The notes under the pieces are model-generated. The model was given only the letters and a program-made list of their open reading frames with translations, did not search any database and was not told the origin of the DNA. The translations under genes and the position numbers were made by a program. From positions 31,559 through 95,558 of IMG/VR virus record IMGVR_UViG_3300047325_000072: a stretch of DNA of 64,000 bases; one strand, 5' to 3'. The stretch is from a virus. Positions 32,702-40,291 of the stretch are shown piece after piece. How positions within the stretch are numbered: the first letter of the stretch is position 1; each line of letters begins with the position of its first letter.

Positions 32702-34845
32702 TTCCCAACCCCCACATAGCGGCGAAGCGCCTCGACCTCGCGCTGCTGATCCTGCATGGCGGCGACAAGCACGGCAATCGCGTTCAGGTAGCGCACCTTG
32801 AGCGGCCGGCCGTCATTGTCGTTCGCGACGAGCCGGGGATCGATCTTAGCGACTTGCTCGGCGATCAGACCAAGTTGCTCGCCCTCAGCCTCGTTATCGT
32901 TGTACGCGAACGACACCGGCGCCATCGCCATGATCTCACTTAGCGCGCCTGTAAGCGGCTGAATTCCGTGCTTGAAGCGCTCGGACGAGACGAGGCAGGT
33001 GTTTGTGTTGTCGTAAGTTAGCAAACCGGCTGGGGAGCTTCCTGAGCTAAAGCAAACACTACCGGTTTGCGCGGCGGTAGAATTAGCCATCCCTGACACG
33101 GAAAGAGTGCCGCCGATCGTGGTAGCAGAAGTGCTCGGCGTTCCGGTACCGGTTGCCTTCCAGACACCCTCGATATTTATGGTATTGCTGCCACCCGATG
33201 TCAGGCTCGACTGTGTTCCCACCACAATGGCGTTACTATCGCTCCCGCCACCGCAGGTAACATTGCCGTCAGTACCGATAAAAATCAGCCTATGACCATT
33301 GGTGCATGTGGTAGTGCCAATGGTTGAGCCAAGAAACGTCAGGGCGAAGCCGGTAAGATTTCCATTGCCGGAAGCTGCTCCGACTACAACGGAGTTGTTC
33401 GGCCCCCGAGCACCGGAGGCCCCGCCAGTCTGGTTTCCGCCGATAATTACCGAGTTCCCAGACGTGCCGACTACATTATCAGCCTTAAAGCCGATAATGA
33501 CATCGCCATTCGAGTTTACTACTGAGGGAGCAACCCCAGACCCAAGTAAAACAGATTGGGTAGCGGAGGTTAGATTGAGAGTGGCAGCTTGGCTCCCTAT
33601 GATCACGTCATCGGTGCCTGAAATATTCTCAGCACTGCCCGTGCCGACGATTACATCACGTGCGGCCCCACTGGCAACATTTCTGCCAGTATCAGTTCCA
33701 AAGCACAGCATAGAGCCGCCCGATGTCCCGGTACCGCCGACACCGCAAGCATTCAAGCCGAGAGCTGTATTGAAATTACCGCCGCGTATTCCACTGCCTG
33801 CGCTATATCCAACAAATGTACTTTCAGTCCCGGAAAACCCTGGGTATGTCAGGCCGGCATTGAGGAACAGATTTCCTTGACCGTTTGAAAGGGTCGCATA
33901 TTGCAAACCAGCAACCAACTCTCCGAAGCTGAGAGTGTTAAACGTTGCCCCCGTACCGCTCCCCGTTGAAGACCCCTGGCTGATCGTGCCGCTGGGCGGA
34001 ATAGAATATATGCCGTTTGTAGTTGTCTGATACTTCAACGCTCCCATCGTCATCGCAACTTGTGCGCCGCTGAGGCCGCATCCGGTTACTGGCTCATTCG
34101 GAACAACTCCTGACGCTATTCCGGTCGGGTTTGTTGTATAGTCTCCGGCTACTGCGACCGTCAAAGCGCCCGTCAAAGCGTTGCCGCTTACAGTTCCGGC
34201 AAACTGTGCCTTGGTTCCTAGTCCGGTCGTAGCTGTAACAGTACACGCACCATTTGTTCCGCCCGACCCACCTGCGGCCACCGTACCGGATATTGCCTCG
34301 ATGTCCGTTACAGCGAGCGTAGCTTGAAGGGTTGCGGTCCCGCCGGTGATTGTGATGCCGTCCCCGACAGCATATAATGTTCCTGGAGCGGCGGTGTTGC
34401 CTCCACTTCCGACAAGTCCATAACTGAAATTAACGCTATTTAGGCTCGGGGCCGTGATCGTCCCGCCCAGCGTGTAGGTGCCTGTCGCCGTGCCGGACAG
34501 CACCGGCGACGCAATCGCCAGCCCACTAGGCAGCGTCGAGGATATCGACGGCACGCCGCTGCCGTTGGTAACAAGAACGCCGCTATTGCCCGTGGCAAGG
34601 TTTCCGAGGACACCGCCATTGTCATACAAAAGGCCATTTGGTGTGTCACCGACGATATTCGTCTTGCCTACAGCGATTGAGGCTGCCGAGCCAATCGACG
34701 AGATCAATCCGTTGACGCAATTCGTGGTAGAACCGTCACACTGGACAATACCCTTGCGAGTATTTGTTGCGGGATCGGTTTGCGCAAAGGCTAACGGCGA
34801 CCACAGGAAAACTACAGCAACAACCAGGAGCCGGCTAATGATCAT
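32698..34845 (-). CDS. Tail fibre with Sec signal peptide and S74 chaperone domain
   Basis: 715 residues from ATG 34845 (GGGAGG site). The first 22 residues are a Sec signal (SRLLVVAVVFLWSPLAFAQ). The body is Gly/Ser/Thr-rich beta sequence with adhesin-like repeats (GNFNTALGLNACG, DVIIGSQAATLN). The last ~100 residues are a peptidase S74 intramolecular chaperone (SSERFKHGIQPLTGALSEI, LGLIAEQVAKIDPRLV), which trimerises the fibre and then cuts itself off. A signal peptide on an S74 fibre is paradoxical for a cytoplasmically assembled virion. Confidence 0.8.
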   Translation of the reverse strand: MIISRLLVVAVVFLWSPLAFAQTDPATNTRKGIVQCDGSTTNCVNGLISSIGSAASIAVGKTNIVGDTPNGLLYDNGGVLGNLATGNSGVLVTNGSGVPSISSTLPSGLAIASPVLSGTATGTYTLGGTITAPSLNSVNFSYGLVGSGGNTAAPGTLYAVGDGITITGGTATLQATLAVTDIEAISGTVAAGGSGGTNGACTVTATTGLGTKAQFAGTVSGNALTGALTVAVAGDYTTNPTGIASGVVPNEPVTGCGLSGAQVAMTMGALKYQTTTNGIYSIPPSGTISQGSSTGSGTGATFNTLSFGELVAGLQYATLSNGQGNLFLNAGLTYPGFSGTESTFVGYSAGSGIRGGNFNTALGLNACGVGGTGTSGGSMLCFGTDTGRNVASGAARDVIVGTGSAENISGTDDVIIGSQAATLNLTSATQSVLLGSGVAPSVVNSNGDVIIGFKADNVVGTSGNSVIIGGNQTGGASGARGPNNSVVVGAASGNGNLTGFALTFLGSTIGTTTCTNGHRLIFIGTDGNVTCGGGSDSNAIVVGTQSSLTSGGSNTINIEGVWKATGTGTPSTSATTIGGTLSVSGMANSTAAQTGSVCFSSGSSPAGLLTYDNTNTCLVSSERFKHGIQPLTGALSEIMAMAPVSFAYNDNEAEGEQLGLIAEQVAKIDPRLVANDNDGRPLKVRYLNAIAVLVAAMQDQQREVEALRRYVGVGK

Positions 34846-34991
34846 ACGGCCTCCCAATGGATTCCCTCTGCCGGGATCTCCATGTTGGCCGACATCAGAG
34901 AGCGCCAGATTACCCCGGCACACATAACAAGCTGATTGAGGGCATAGCCGCCTAGAGCAATCTGATTGGCGCGAGTATGGACAATGGGCAA
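34842..34991 (-). CDS. 49-residue small ORF with TTG start
   Basis: The frame opens at TTG 34991, nine bases after GAGGAG, and its stop overlaps the fibre ATG (ATGA at 34842-34845). The peptide (LPIVHTRANQIALGGYALNQ... then IWRSLMSANMEIPAEGIHWE) is protein-like. It is supported by operon coupling on the downstream side and by filling an otherwise empty gap. No family known. Confidence 0.5.
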   Translation of the reverse strand: MPIVHTRANQIALGGYALNQLVMCAGVIWRSLMSANMEIPAEGIHWEAV

Positions 34992-34996
34992 ACGAT

Positions 34997-35185
34997 TTAG
35001 CTCCTCACGCTCCGGGCAACATCCATGTCGGCAAGCGCGCGGGTAGCGGCGTCCTTAACATCGATCGCTTCCTTGCGGGTTGTGCGACCCTCCCGCAGAT
35101 GGCCGATCGTACGTTTGATGTCAGTCATGATCTTTTCGGCCTCAGCGGCCTTCGGATTGGCAGTGTCAGCGTTGGTGGTTGTCAT
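34997..35185 (-). CDS. Small Lys/Glu-rich helical protein
   Basis: 62 residues, strongly helical and charged (KAAEAEKIMTDIKRTIGHL, TRKEAIDVKDAATRALADM). It begins right after the 52-residue membrane ORF and runs into the TTG-start ORF. Possibly a coiled-coil accessory protein. Function unknown. Confidence 0.5.
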   Translation of the reverse strand: MTTTNADTANPKAAEAEKIMTDIKRTIGHLREGRTTRKEAIDVKDAATRALADMDVARSVRS

Positions 35186-35344
35186 CTATCGGATCCCTGG
35201 CATAAATATGTAAAGACCTAGTAGCAAAACCGCGACAAACGCGAAGAATATGTTGCTAGAGGAAAACTGTACGAGCGGCGGAAAAGGTAAAATCGTAAGT
35301 AGCCATAGAAACATGACTACAACAAAGAGGATTTCTAGGATCAT
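35186..35344 (-). CDS. 52-residue two-helix membrane protein
   Basis: ATG 35344 overlaps the stop of the MuF-like gene (ATGA). The peptide has two hydrophobic helices (MILEILFVVVMFLWLLTIL and FFAFVAVLLLGLYIFM) joined by a polar loop. It fits the operon spacing perfectly and is below usual ORF cut-offs. It could be a second holin/antiholin or a membrane regulator. Confidence 0.55.
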   Translation of the reverse strand: MILEILFVVVMFLWLLTILPFPPLVQFSSSNIFFAFVAVLLLGLYIFMPGIR

Positions 35345-36150
35345 ATGTTAAATCCTGCGACTACTGGACGGCTCACACATCGACAATTTATTAAAGAACC
35401 CGGAAAAACCCAATCTTCTTCGACTGGGTCCCACCAACCAGTGGAAAGATCAAATCGAACCTTATCGCGCCCCGCCTTTACATGCGAGGGCCGCGGAACT
35501 TTGCCACCCGCCGAATGAACCCAAACAGCTTCACGGATGCCAACCTCCATCGAGCGTATCCGCTGTAGGTTGGCGGTGGCTTTGTTATTCTGATCTCGGC
35601 TGATCAGCGCAGCCCGGCGCTTCGCCACACCGAACTGCGTCTGTAGCGTCTCAGCCAACGGCCCCATATCGCGACCCGCGGCCACTGAGCGCATAACCGC
35701 GCCGCCGATCTCCTCGAAATACCGCGAGGGGATCGATCGGATTAACCCCACATTTTCCTCGACGATCGCGTTCAGAGAATCGCGCATCGCGGCAGTCATC
35801 TTGAATTCAACCGTCATGCCGCCTTTGGCGAGGGATCGGCGTAATGCAGCGTCGCTGCGTTTTGCTGTTTCCTGAGCAAAATAAGCCGCAAGGTCCAGGG
35901 CTAACTGGTTAAATCGCCGTTGCCAGCGTCGTTTGAGTCGATTGACGGCGCGTCGCAACGCGGTAGCGGGTAGTTCATCCTGTGCTAGCAGCGCGACCTC
36001 GGGATTGTTAGCCCGATAGCACGCCTGTAACCAATAGGTTACAGAGCGCGACATCTCCTCGATAAGATCGTCCAACCGCCTTCTATAGCGTTGCTGTATG
36101 GCCGCGGAAGGACGAACCGGCGCGGCTGTTTTAAGTCGAGTGGTCGCCAC
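35341..36150 (-). CDS. MuF/SPP1 gp7-like minor head protein
   Basis: 269 residues. The C-terminal half contains the family core: RRAALISRDQNNKATANLQR, EAVWVHSAGGKVPRPSHVKA and NCRCVSRPV. N-terminal half is basic and helical (YRRRLDDLIEEMSRSV). These minor head proteins bind the portal and are ejected or needed for head morphogenesis. Separated from portal by the first glycan-modification island. Confidence 0.85.
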   Translation of the reverse strand: MATTRLKTAAPVRPSAAIQQRYRRRLDDLIEEMSRSVTYWLQACYRANNPEVALLAQDELPATALRRAVNRLKRRWQRRFNQLALDLAAYFAQETAKRSDAALRRSLAKGGMTVEFKMTAAMRDSLNAIVEENVGLIRSIPSRYFEEIGGAVMRSVAAGRDMGPLAETLQTQFGVAKRRAALISRDQNNKATANLQRIRSMEVGIREAVWVHSAGGKVPRPSHVKAGRDKVRFDLSTGWWDPVEEDWVFPGSLINCRCVSRPVVAGFNI

Positions 36151-37345
36151 GATAGTAGCTCTTTACTTCCGTGTAAGCCGCGCCATACGCGACATCGAGA
36201 GCCTGCTTTAGAGCGACACGCTCGCGGTTTAATCGCACGGCATAAAGATGTTCGTTTGTGGCAACTGCGTTTTCAGACAGGGAAGCAGGAACCAACGTCT
36301 CAAGTAAATCGAAAGTGCGCAAGTGCAACGCTTCCAATTCCCCGTAGAGCGCATCGGCCTGCGGGTTGGCGGGAAGAACGCGCCGAAGCTCGGTAAAGCG
36401 CTGATATTCACGCTCGATAAGCGCACGCTCAATTGCACCCAAACGAGCGCGCTTAACCGCGAGCACAGCTAAACGGTCCAGGACATCGCCGGGGGAAAGC
36501 GACGCCTGGACCGTTAGCACCGGGCCGGGGGACGCGGTCCGGGTTCCTACGGCGAGCAATGCCGCGATAACCTCTTCATGGTTGTGCTCAGTGAGCTTGA
36601 ACTCATCGGCGTCGTAATCATTGCCCGTGAACTTGGTAACATAGGCGTAAGGGTAAGTATCGAACGCCCAGGGGTGCTGCTTGCCCCCATCCACTGACGG
36701 CGTAACAAGCGACTTACGACACGGGAAAGCAGCCGCTGTCAAAATTGACATTACACCGCATTGCGGGCCGATTACCCAATCACTCGCCGCGGCACACGCG
36801 AATAAGTCGCCCAAAGACCAAGCTGGGTTATTTCGACGCGTGCTATAGCCGGCGCGCGTAAGAGCATAGTTCAAATTATCCCAAAACCAGGGCCAGTGAT
36901 TAGGCCAACTCCGGGCCTCCGGTACCAGCAACACAGTGCCCGGATCGCGCGGCGGCGTCGGTAGATTGCAGGGCGCTGCTAGCGGCACGTAATGCGGCAA
37001 GCCCAGAAGCACGCGATACATATCCGCCTGGCTAGCGTGGTAATGCGCAGTAAGCTGATCGATCCGCGCACCGGAACGAACAAAGCTCGGGTGAACGTAA
37101 AAAGGCCGCTCATCCTTTAGAAGGACGTTCTCGTAAGTGCGCTGAAAGTCCGGGTGGTTTTCAGCAAAAATGACGAGATGATCGTCGATCGTATAAGTGT
37201 GATCGAATAAATCCGCGATCGGCGCGTCGTGAGCCTTGACGACTAACTCGACATCCAAGCGATCATGGTATTGCTTGAAAGACTCCAAAAGCGCACAAGC
37301 AAGGTAAACGTCGCCTGTACCAAACATTGCGACGAGTCGGGTCAC
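36131..37345 (-). CDS. GT-B (heptosyltransferase-like) glycosyltransferase with DUF6165-like tail
   Basis: 404 residues from GTG 37345 (GTGA overlap; ATG 37330 is an alternative). N-terminal GTGDVYLACALLESF is a Rossmann-type start. Residues ~190-225 (LGDLFACAAASDWVIGPQCG) resemble the donor-binding segment of GT9-family heptosyltransferases. The last ~120 residues (SPGDVLDRLAVLAVKRARL and helices) match a small domain often linked to glycan clusters. Acceptor unknown. With a heptose-type kinase and nucleotidyltransferase at 59.6-62.1 kb it may transfer that sugar. Confidence 0.55.
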   Translation of the reverse strand: MTRLVAMFGTGDVYLACALLESFKQYHDRLDVELVVKAHDAPIADLFDHTYTIDDHLVIFAENHPDFQRTYENVLLKDERPFYVHPSFVRSGARIDQLTAHYHASQADMYRVLLGLPHYVPLAAPCNLPTPPRDPGTVLLVPEARSWPNHWPWFWDNLNYALTRAGYSTRRNNPAWSLGDLFACAAASDWVIGPQCGVMSILTAAAFPCRKSLVTPSVDGGKQHPWAFDTYPYAYVTKFTGNDYDADEFKLTEHNHEEVIAALLAVGTRTASPGPVLTVQASLSPGDVLDRLAVLAVKRARLGAIERALIEREYQRFTELRRVLPANPQADALYGELEALHLRTFDLLETLVPASLSENAVATNEHLYAVRLNRERVALKQALDVAYGAAYTEVKSYYRGDHST

Positions 37346-38229
37346 AGAGCGAGCGCAGCGCCCAAGCAGAAATCGGGCGAAAAGCGCTTTCGGAAACGAT
37401 CCAGTTGCGCGCAATAGTGATCTTGCCAGTCGTCTTTGACTTTTCGTACATCGTTATAGAAAGACTCGACCGAATCGGAGAAATCGATCACCTCCTTCCA
37501 CTCTCCTGAATGCACGTGCGGCTCGGCCACGACTGGCCTACCCATATGTAGGGCTGTAGCGCAGCGAGAAGATGAAATAATACCTTGCGAATCGTGCGCT
37601 CGGATCTGCGGTATTACACAACAACGACGCATCTCAGTATCACGCTCAGCGGCGCTTAATTTAATAAATGGAAGTATGTACCAAGTACCGCCAATTTTAT
37701 TGATAATGCTTTGCCGGCGCGGCGTTAACTGGCCATAAAAGCCATAATCGAACTCAGGTACCGGATAGTCTTCGCCGACGAATAAGAGTTCTTGGGCAAA
37801 TCCTAACTCCACATAAGCGGCCGGGGCAAACTTTCCGTACCAATTTGTAATATGAGATCCGGGCGCCAGGTGCCAAATCGTTTCGGCATAGCGTGCCGCG
37901 TCCGGAAAGATCGCCTGACGAGCGTCCATAGCATTGTCTAACCGGCCATTGAACGTGCCGCTTGGGGTCGGTTCCTCGGTGGCAATATAAATGAAACGAG
38001 AACCTAGAAAGAAAGCGCTTCTTATCATTTCAAGCGTAAATGGATCGGCGAAACTCTCATAGAGAACGTTTAAAGTATCCGAGTTTTCATCGGAAATATC
38101 CTCGTATTGCGAGGATTCGGAAGTCTGATGCCCGAGTTCGCGTAACTGAGATGAAAGAATGCGCGTCAAATCCTCAATGCAACGGCGCCCATCCTCACAA
38201 TGATTAAAAGTATTGAAGTGAAAATTCAT
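37342..38229 (-). CDS. Glycosyltransferase-like protein (paralogue B)
   Basis: 295 residues, start ATG 38229. Colinear paralogue of the protein at 22549-23517: shared FNH..GRRCIED start, RFIYIATEEPTPSG, IWHLAPGSHITNWYGKFAP, FDYGFYGQLTPRR and SSRCATALHMGRPVVAEPH. It ends exactly where the GT-B gene starts. The two copies lie 14 kb apart at different points of the virion operon, pointing to duplication of a glycan-modification gene. Confidence 0.65.
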   Translation of the reverse strand: MNFHFNTFNHCEDGRRCIEDLTRILSSQLRELGHQTSESSQYEDISDENSDTLNVLYESFADPFTLEMIRSAFFLGSRFIYIATEEPTPSGTFNGRLDNAMDARQAIFPDAARYAETIWHLAPGSHITNWYGKFAPAAYVELGFAQELLFVGEDYPVPEFDYGFYGQLTPRRQSIINKIGGTWYILPFIKLSAAERDTEMRRCCVIPQIRAHDSQGIISSSRCATALHMGRPVVAEPHVHSGEWKEVIDFSDSVESFYNDVRKVKDDWQDHYCAQLDRFRKRFSPDFCLGAALAL

Positions 38230-38230
38230 T

Positions 38231-38947
38231 TTATCGTATCAACAATCTCAACAAATCCCGCGTGGCAGTGTCAGTCGGATAACGATTGCCCAGACAACGC
38301 GCCTCTAACGGCTCGATCTTATCCCAAACGTAAGCCGCTGGGCGTTCAGAAATCCCCCACCGAAACCACCAAATACCGCGCTCTCGACTACGAGGTTTCA
38401 GGCCCCGATGCGGACGCATCGTATCGGAGAGAAAGACCGTTCCCGCAGGGCCATAAATACGTCGAAGAATGTTATTGGGACCAGCCAATTCTTGAGGTCC
38501 GTCTTCGTCCGTAAGCACATCAGTCAAGAAAACGAACATCGCTAGAAAACGATCGTCGTCTTGGTCGCAATGCAACTCTTGAATATCCGCACGCGTTGCA
38601 GCAGGGCCAGGACGCGTCCAAAAAGCATTCATGGAGTACGCAACTGACCGTTCGACATCGAGATATTCAGCGGCAAATGGTGTATATTCTAGCGCGATCT
38701 CTAGAAGATGTGGCGCGCGAATCGCGTCCCATGTATGGACGCAAAGGCACTCGGACGTTTGAGCATCATTACGGCCTACCGGCCCGCGATGAAGATTACG
38801 CGCTGTCTGTGGCACATGCGCGTCAGCATAAACCGGACGGCTTAAAAGAAAGGTATTAGTCTCGGCGATCTTTTCAGGCGAAAGCTGAGCCACGACCGAG
38901 TAGCCCTGAGTTCGAAGCTCGTCTAAAATCAAACTTTTGTCAAACAA
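38231..38947 (-). CDS. Fe(II)/2-oxoglutarate dioxygenase (PhyH-like)
   Basis: 238 residues. Metal-binding HxD is H126/D128 (ELHCDQDDDRF) and the distal His is H180 (DTMRPHRGLKPRSRERG), with a nearby Arg for 2-oxoglutarate. This is the pattern of phytanoyl-CoA dioxygenase-like enzymes. They hydroxylate small molecules or modified bases. It sits beside glycosyltransferase-like and methyltransferase genes, so the substrate may be a sugar, lipid or nucleobase of a phage-made modification. Confidence 0.75.
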   Translation of the reverse strand: MFDKSLILDELRTQGYSVVAQLSPEKIAETNTFLLSRPVYADAHVPQTARNLHRGPVGRNDAQTSECLCVHTWDAIRAPHLLEIALEYTPFAAEYLDVERSVAYSMNAFWTRPGPAATRADIQELHCDQDDDRFLAMFVFLTDVLTDEDGPQELAGPNNILRRIYGPAGTVFLSDTMRPHRGLKPRSRERGIWWFRWGISERPAAYVWDKIEPLEARCLGNRYPTDTATRDLLRLLIR

Positions 38948-38967
38948 GCGATATCAACCCACTCGGG

Positions 38968-39126
38968 TCACGGCGGAACACCCTCGTCGTAACCGTATTC
39001 ATACTCGTCAGTCGCTTCGTCATATCCGCGCAAGTAGTGAACCCAAGTCTTATACTCTTTAGACGGGTCCGCAGTATTGAAGCGAAATTCGGTGGTAAAA
39101 TGCCGACTGCAAGCCGTCCCAGTCAA
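38968..39126 (-). CDS. 52-residue acidic small ORF
   Basis: A TTG-started frame filling the gap between the dioxygenase and the 134-residue gene. It is protein-like at the end (SKEYKTWVHYLRGYDEATDE then YEYGYDEG). A GGCGGGA site precedes the TTG. Evidence is moderate; no family known. Confidence 0.4.
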   Translation of the reverse strand: MTGTACSRHFTTEFRFNTADPSKEYKTWVHYLRGYDEATDEYEYGYDEGVPP

Positions 39127-39169
39127 TCATCCCGCCCATTCTACGTAACCTCTTGTGAGTAAAGTATCC

Positions 39170-39574
39170 TCAAGCAACTGGATTAGTTTCGGACCAATGT
39201 GGTTGAGTGTGGCGTTCCGTGGAACATTGAATATGTCCGCATATTTCACAAGCTGACGCAGTCCCGATATCAGCTAAATAATCCACTTCAATTGAAGCGC
39301 CTCGACAGCGCGCGGCGCGCACTTCAAAAGCAAATATTGCAGTTTGTAGGGAAGCAATAATAATATCGGTTTCCGCGCAGCTTTTCTGCCCCTTCATGTA
39401 AAGGGCGCGATCCAGGCAAGCGCGCAATACTTCTTGGGTCAATACGCCAGGATGACTGCCGACATTACCAGGATAATTACGGCCTGCGCGTTTGACGAAA
39501 ACTAAACGCTGCACATAAGTAGTATCATCAATACCTTGCAAATCGTAGACATGACCGGGGTCGATAACTTTCAA
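39170..39574 (-). CDS. Conserved phage hypothetical (134 residues)
   Basis: The N-terminus (MKVIDPGHVYDLQGID then QRLVFVKRAGRNYPGNVGSH) and the QEVLRACLDRALYM core match a small protein found in many phage genomes near capsid or DNA-maturation genes, without known function. The C-terminus has a CEICGHIQC metal-ligand-like pattern. Possibly a regulatory or DNA-binding protein. Confidence 0.55.
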   Translation of the reverse strand: MKVIDPGHVYDLQGIDDTTYVQRLVFVKRAGRNYPGNVGSHPGVLTQEVLRACLDRALYMKGQKSCAETDIIIASLQTAIFAFEVRAARCRGASIEVDYLADIGTASACEICGHIQCSTERHTQPHWSETNPVA

Positions 39575-39602
39575 TACGGGCCTCCGCCGGAAACTCAGAA
39601 TC

Positions 39603-39725
39603 TCAGGTCAACCGGGTCGCCGTATTCGCCGAGATCGGCGCATGACCCCAATCGGCAGGGGTAAGACCCTTGAATTCCGGATGGATTGACGTGTCAACCG
39701 CTGTTTCGCCGAGATATCGCGGCAC
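39603..39725 (-). CDS. 40-residue ORF, possible frameshifted remnant
   Basis: GTG 39725 opens a frame reading YLGETAVDTSIHPEFKGLTPADWG, which resembles a small conserved phage protein usually longer than this. After the Trp the frame becomes unlike protein and stops. A different frame continues with ADLGEYGDPVDLRF, suggesting a frameshift. Low confidence as a functional gene. Confidence 0.3.
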   Translation of the reverse strand: MPRYLGETAVDTSIHPEFKGLTPADWGHAPISANTATRLT

Positions 39726-39727
39726 TG

Positions 39728-40291
39728 TTATCCCCCCGCGGACATATAAGCGGTACCAACCTTATCCCCAACGATTGTCAGCCCGGAAAGCTCCGCTAAG
39801 AACCTATGGACCTGTACTTCGGGATAAGCCGAACGCGGCAGTGCGTCGTGGAAAGCGATTATGCCGCCGGGGCGCACGAGCCGAGCATAAGTGGCATAAT
39901 CAGCGCGAACGTCGTTGTAGCTATGCCCTGCGTCGATAAAAAGCAAATCATAGGGCGCGTATGATTCAGCTAACGCAACGGCACGCACATCATGGGTATC
40001 GGCACCAATTTCCGGCGGTAGATCGTCTATTAGAACGCGTCCAAGATCAATCGAAACAACACGATCGAAGTACAAGCGCCAAAGATCGTGACTAGCAACG
40101 CACGGACCTATTCCAAGTTGAAGGCAACTATCAAACTTTGTCGATGCTTTGATAATTGCCTCGAACTCTGCTCGAACCTGCATTACTGCCGGCAGGTAAT
40201 TAGGAGTACCATCGGCCGCAGCATGATCGTCATGCCAACCCCAGCGTGGAGAATATTTCTGCGATCTCAATAAAGTGTCGTAGGTGTTCAT
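39728..40291 (-). CDS. Class I SAM-dependent methyltransferase
   Basis: 187 residues (ATG 40291; GTG 40294 is possible). The C-terminal part DLLFIDAGHSYNDVRADYAT and LVRPGGIIAFHDALPRS is characteristic of the Methyltransferase_24 group, often found in glycan and cell-surface clusters. Motif I is recognisable but degenerate (LQLGIGPCVASH). It lies directly after the portal gene. Substrate likely a sugar or glycan. Confidence 0.7.
   Translation of the reverse strand: MNTYDTLLRSQKYSPRWGWHDDHAAADGTPNYLPAVMQVRAEFEAIIKASTKFDSCLQLGIGPCVASHDLWRLYFDRVVSIDLGRVLIDDLPPEIGADTHDVRAVALAESYAPYDLLFIDAGHSYNDVRADYATYARLVRPGGIIAFHDALPRSAYPEVQVHRFLAELSGLTIVGDKVGTAYMSAGG

Noticed and set aside
39158-39163. Leftward TTTACT box before the small ORF at 38968-39126
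   Set aside because: The -10 spacing is poor (TAGAAT at 15 bases only); kept out of the promoter set.
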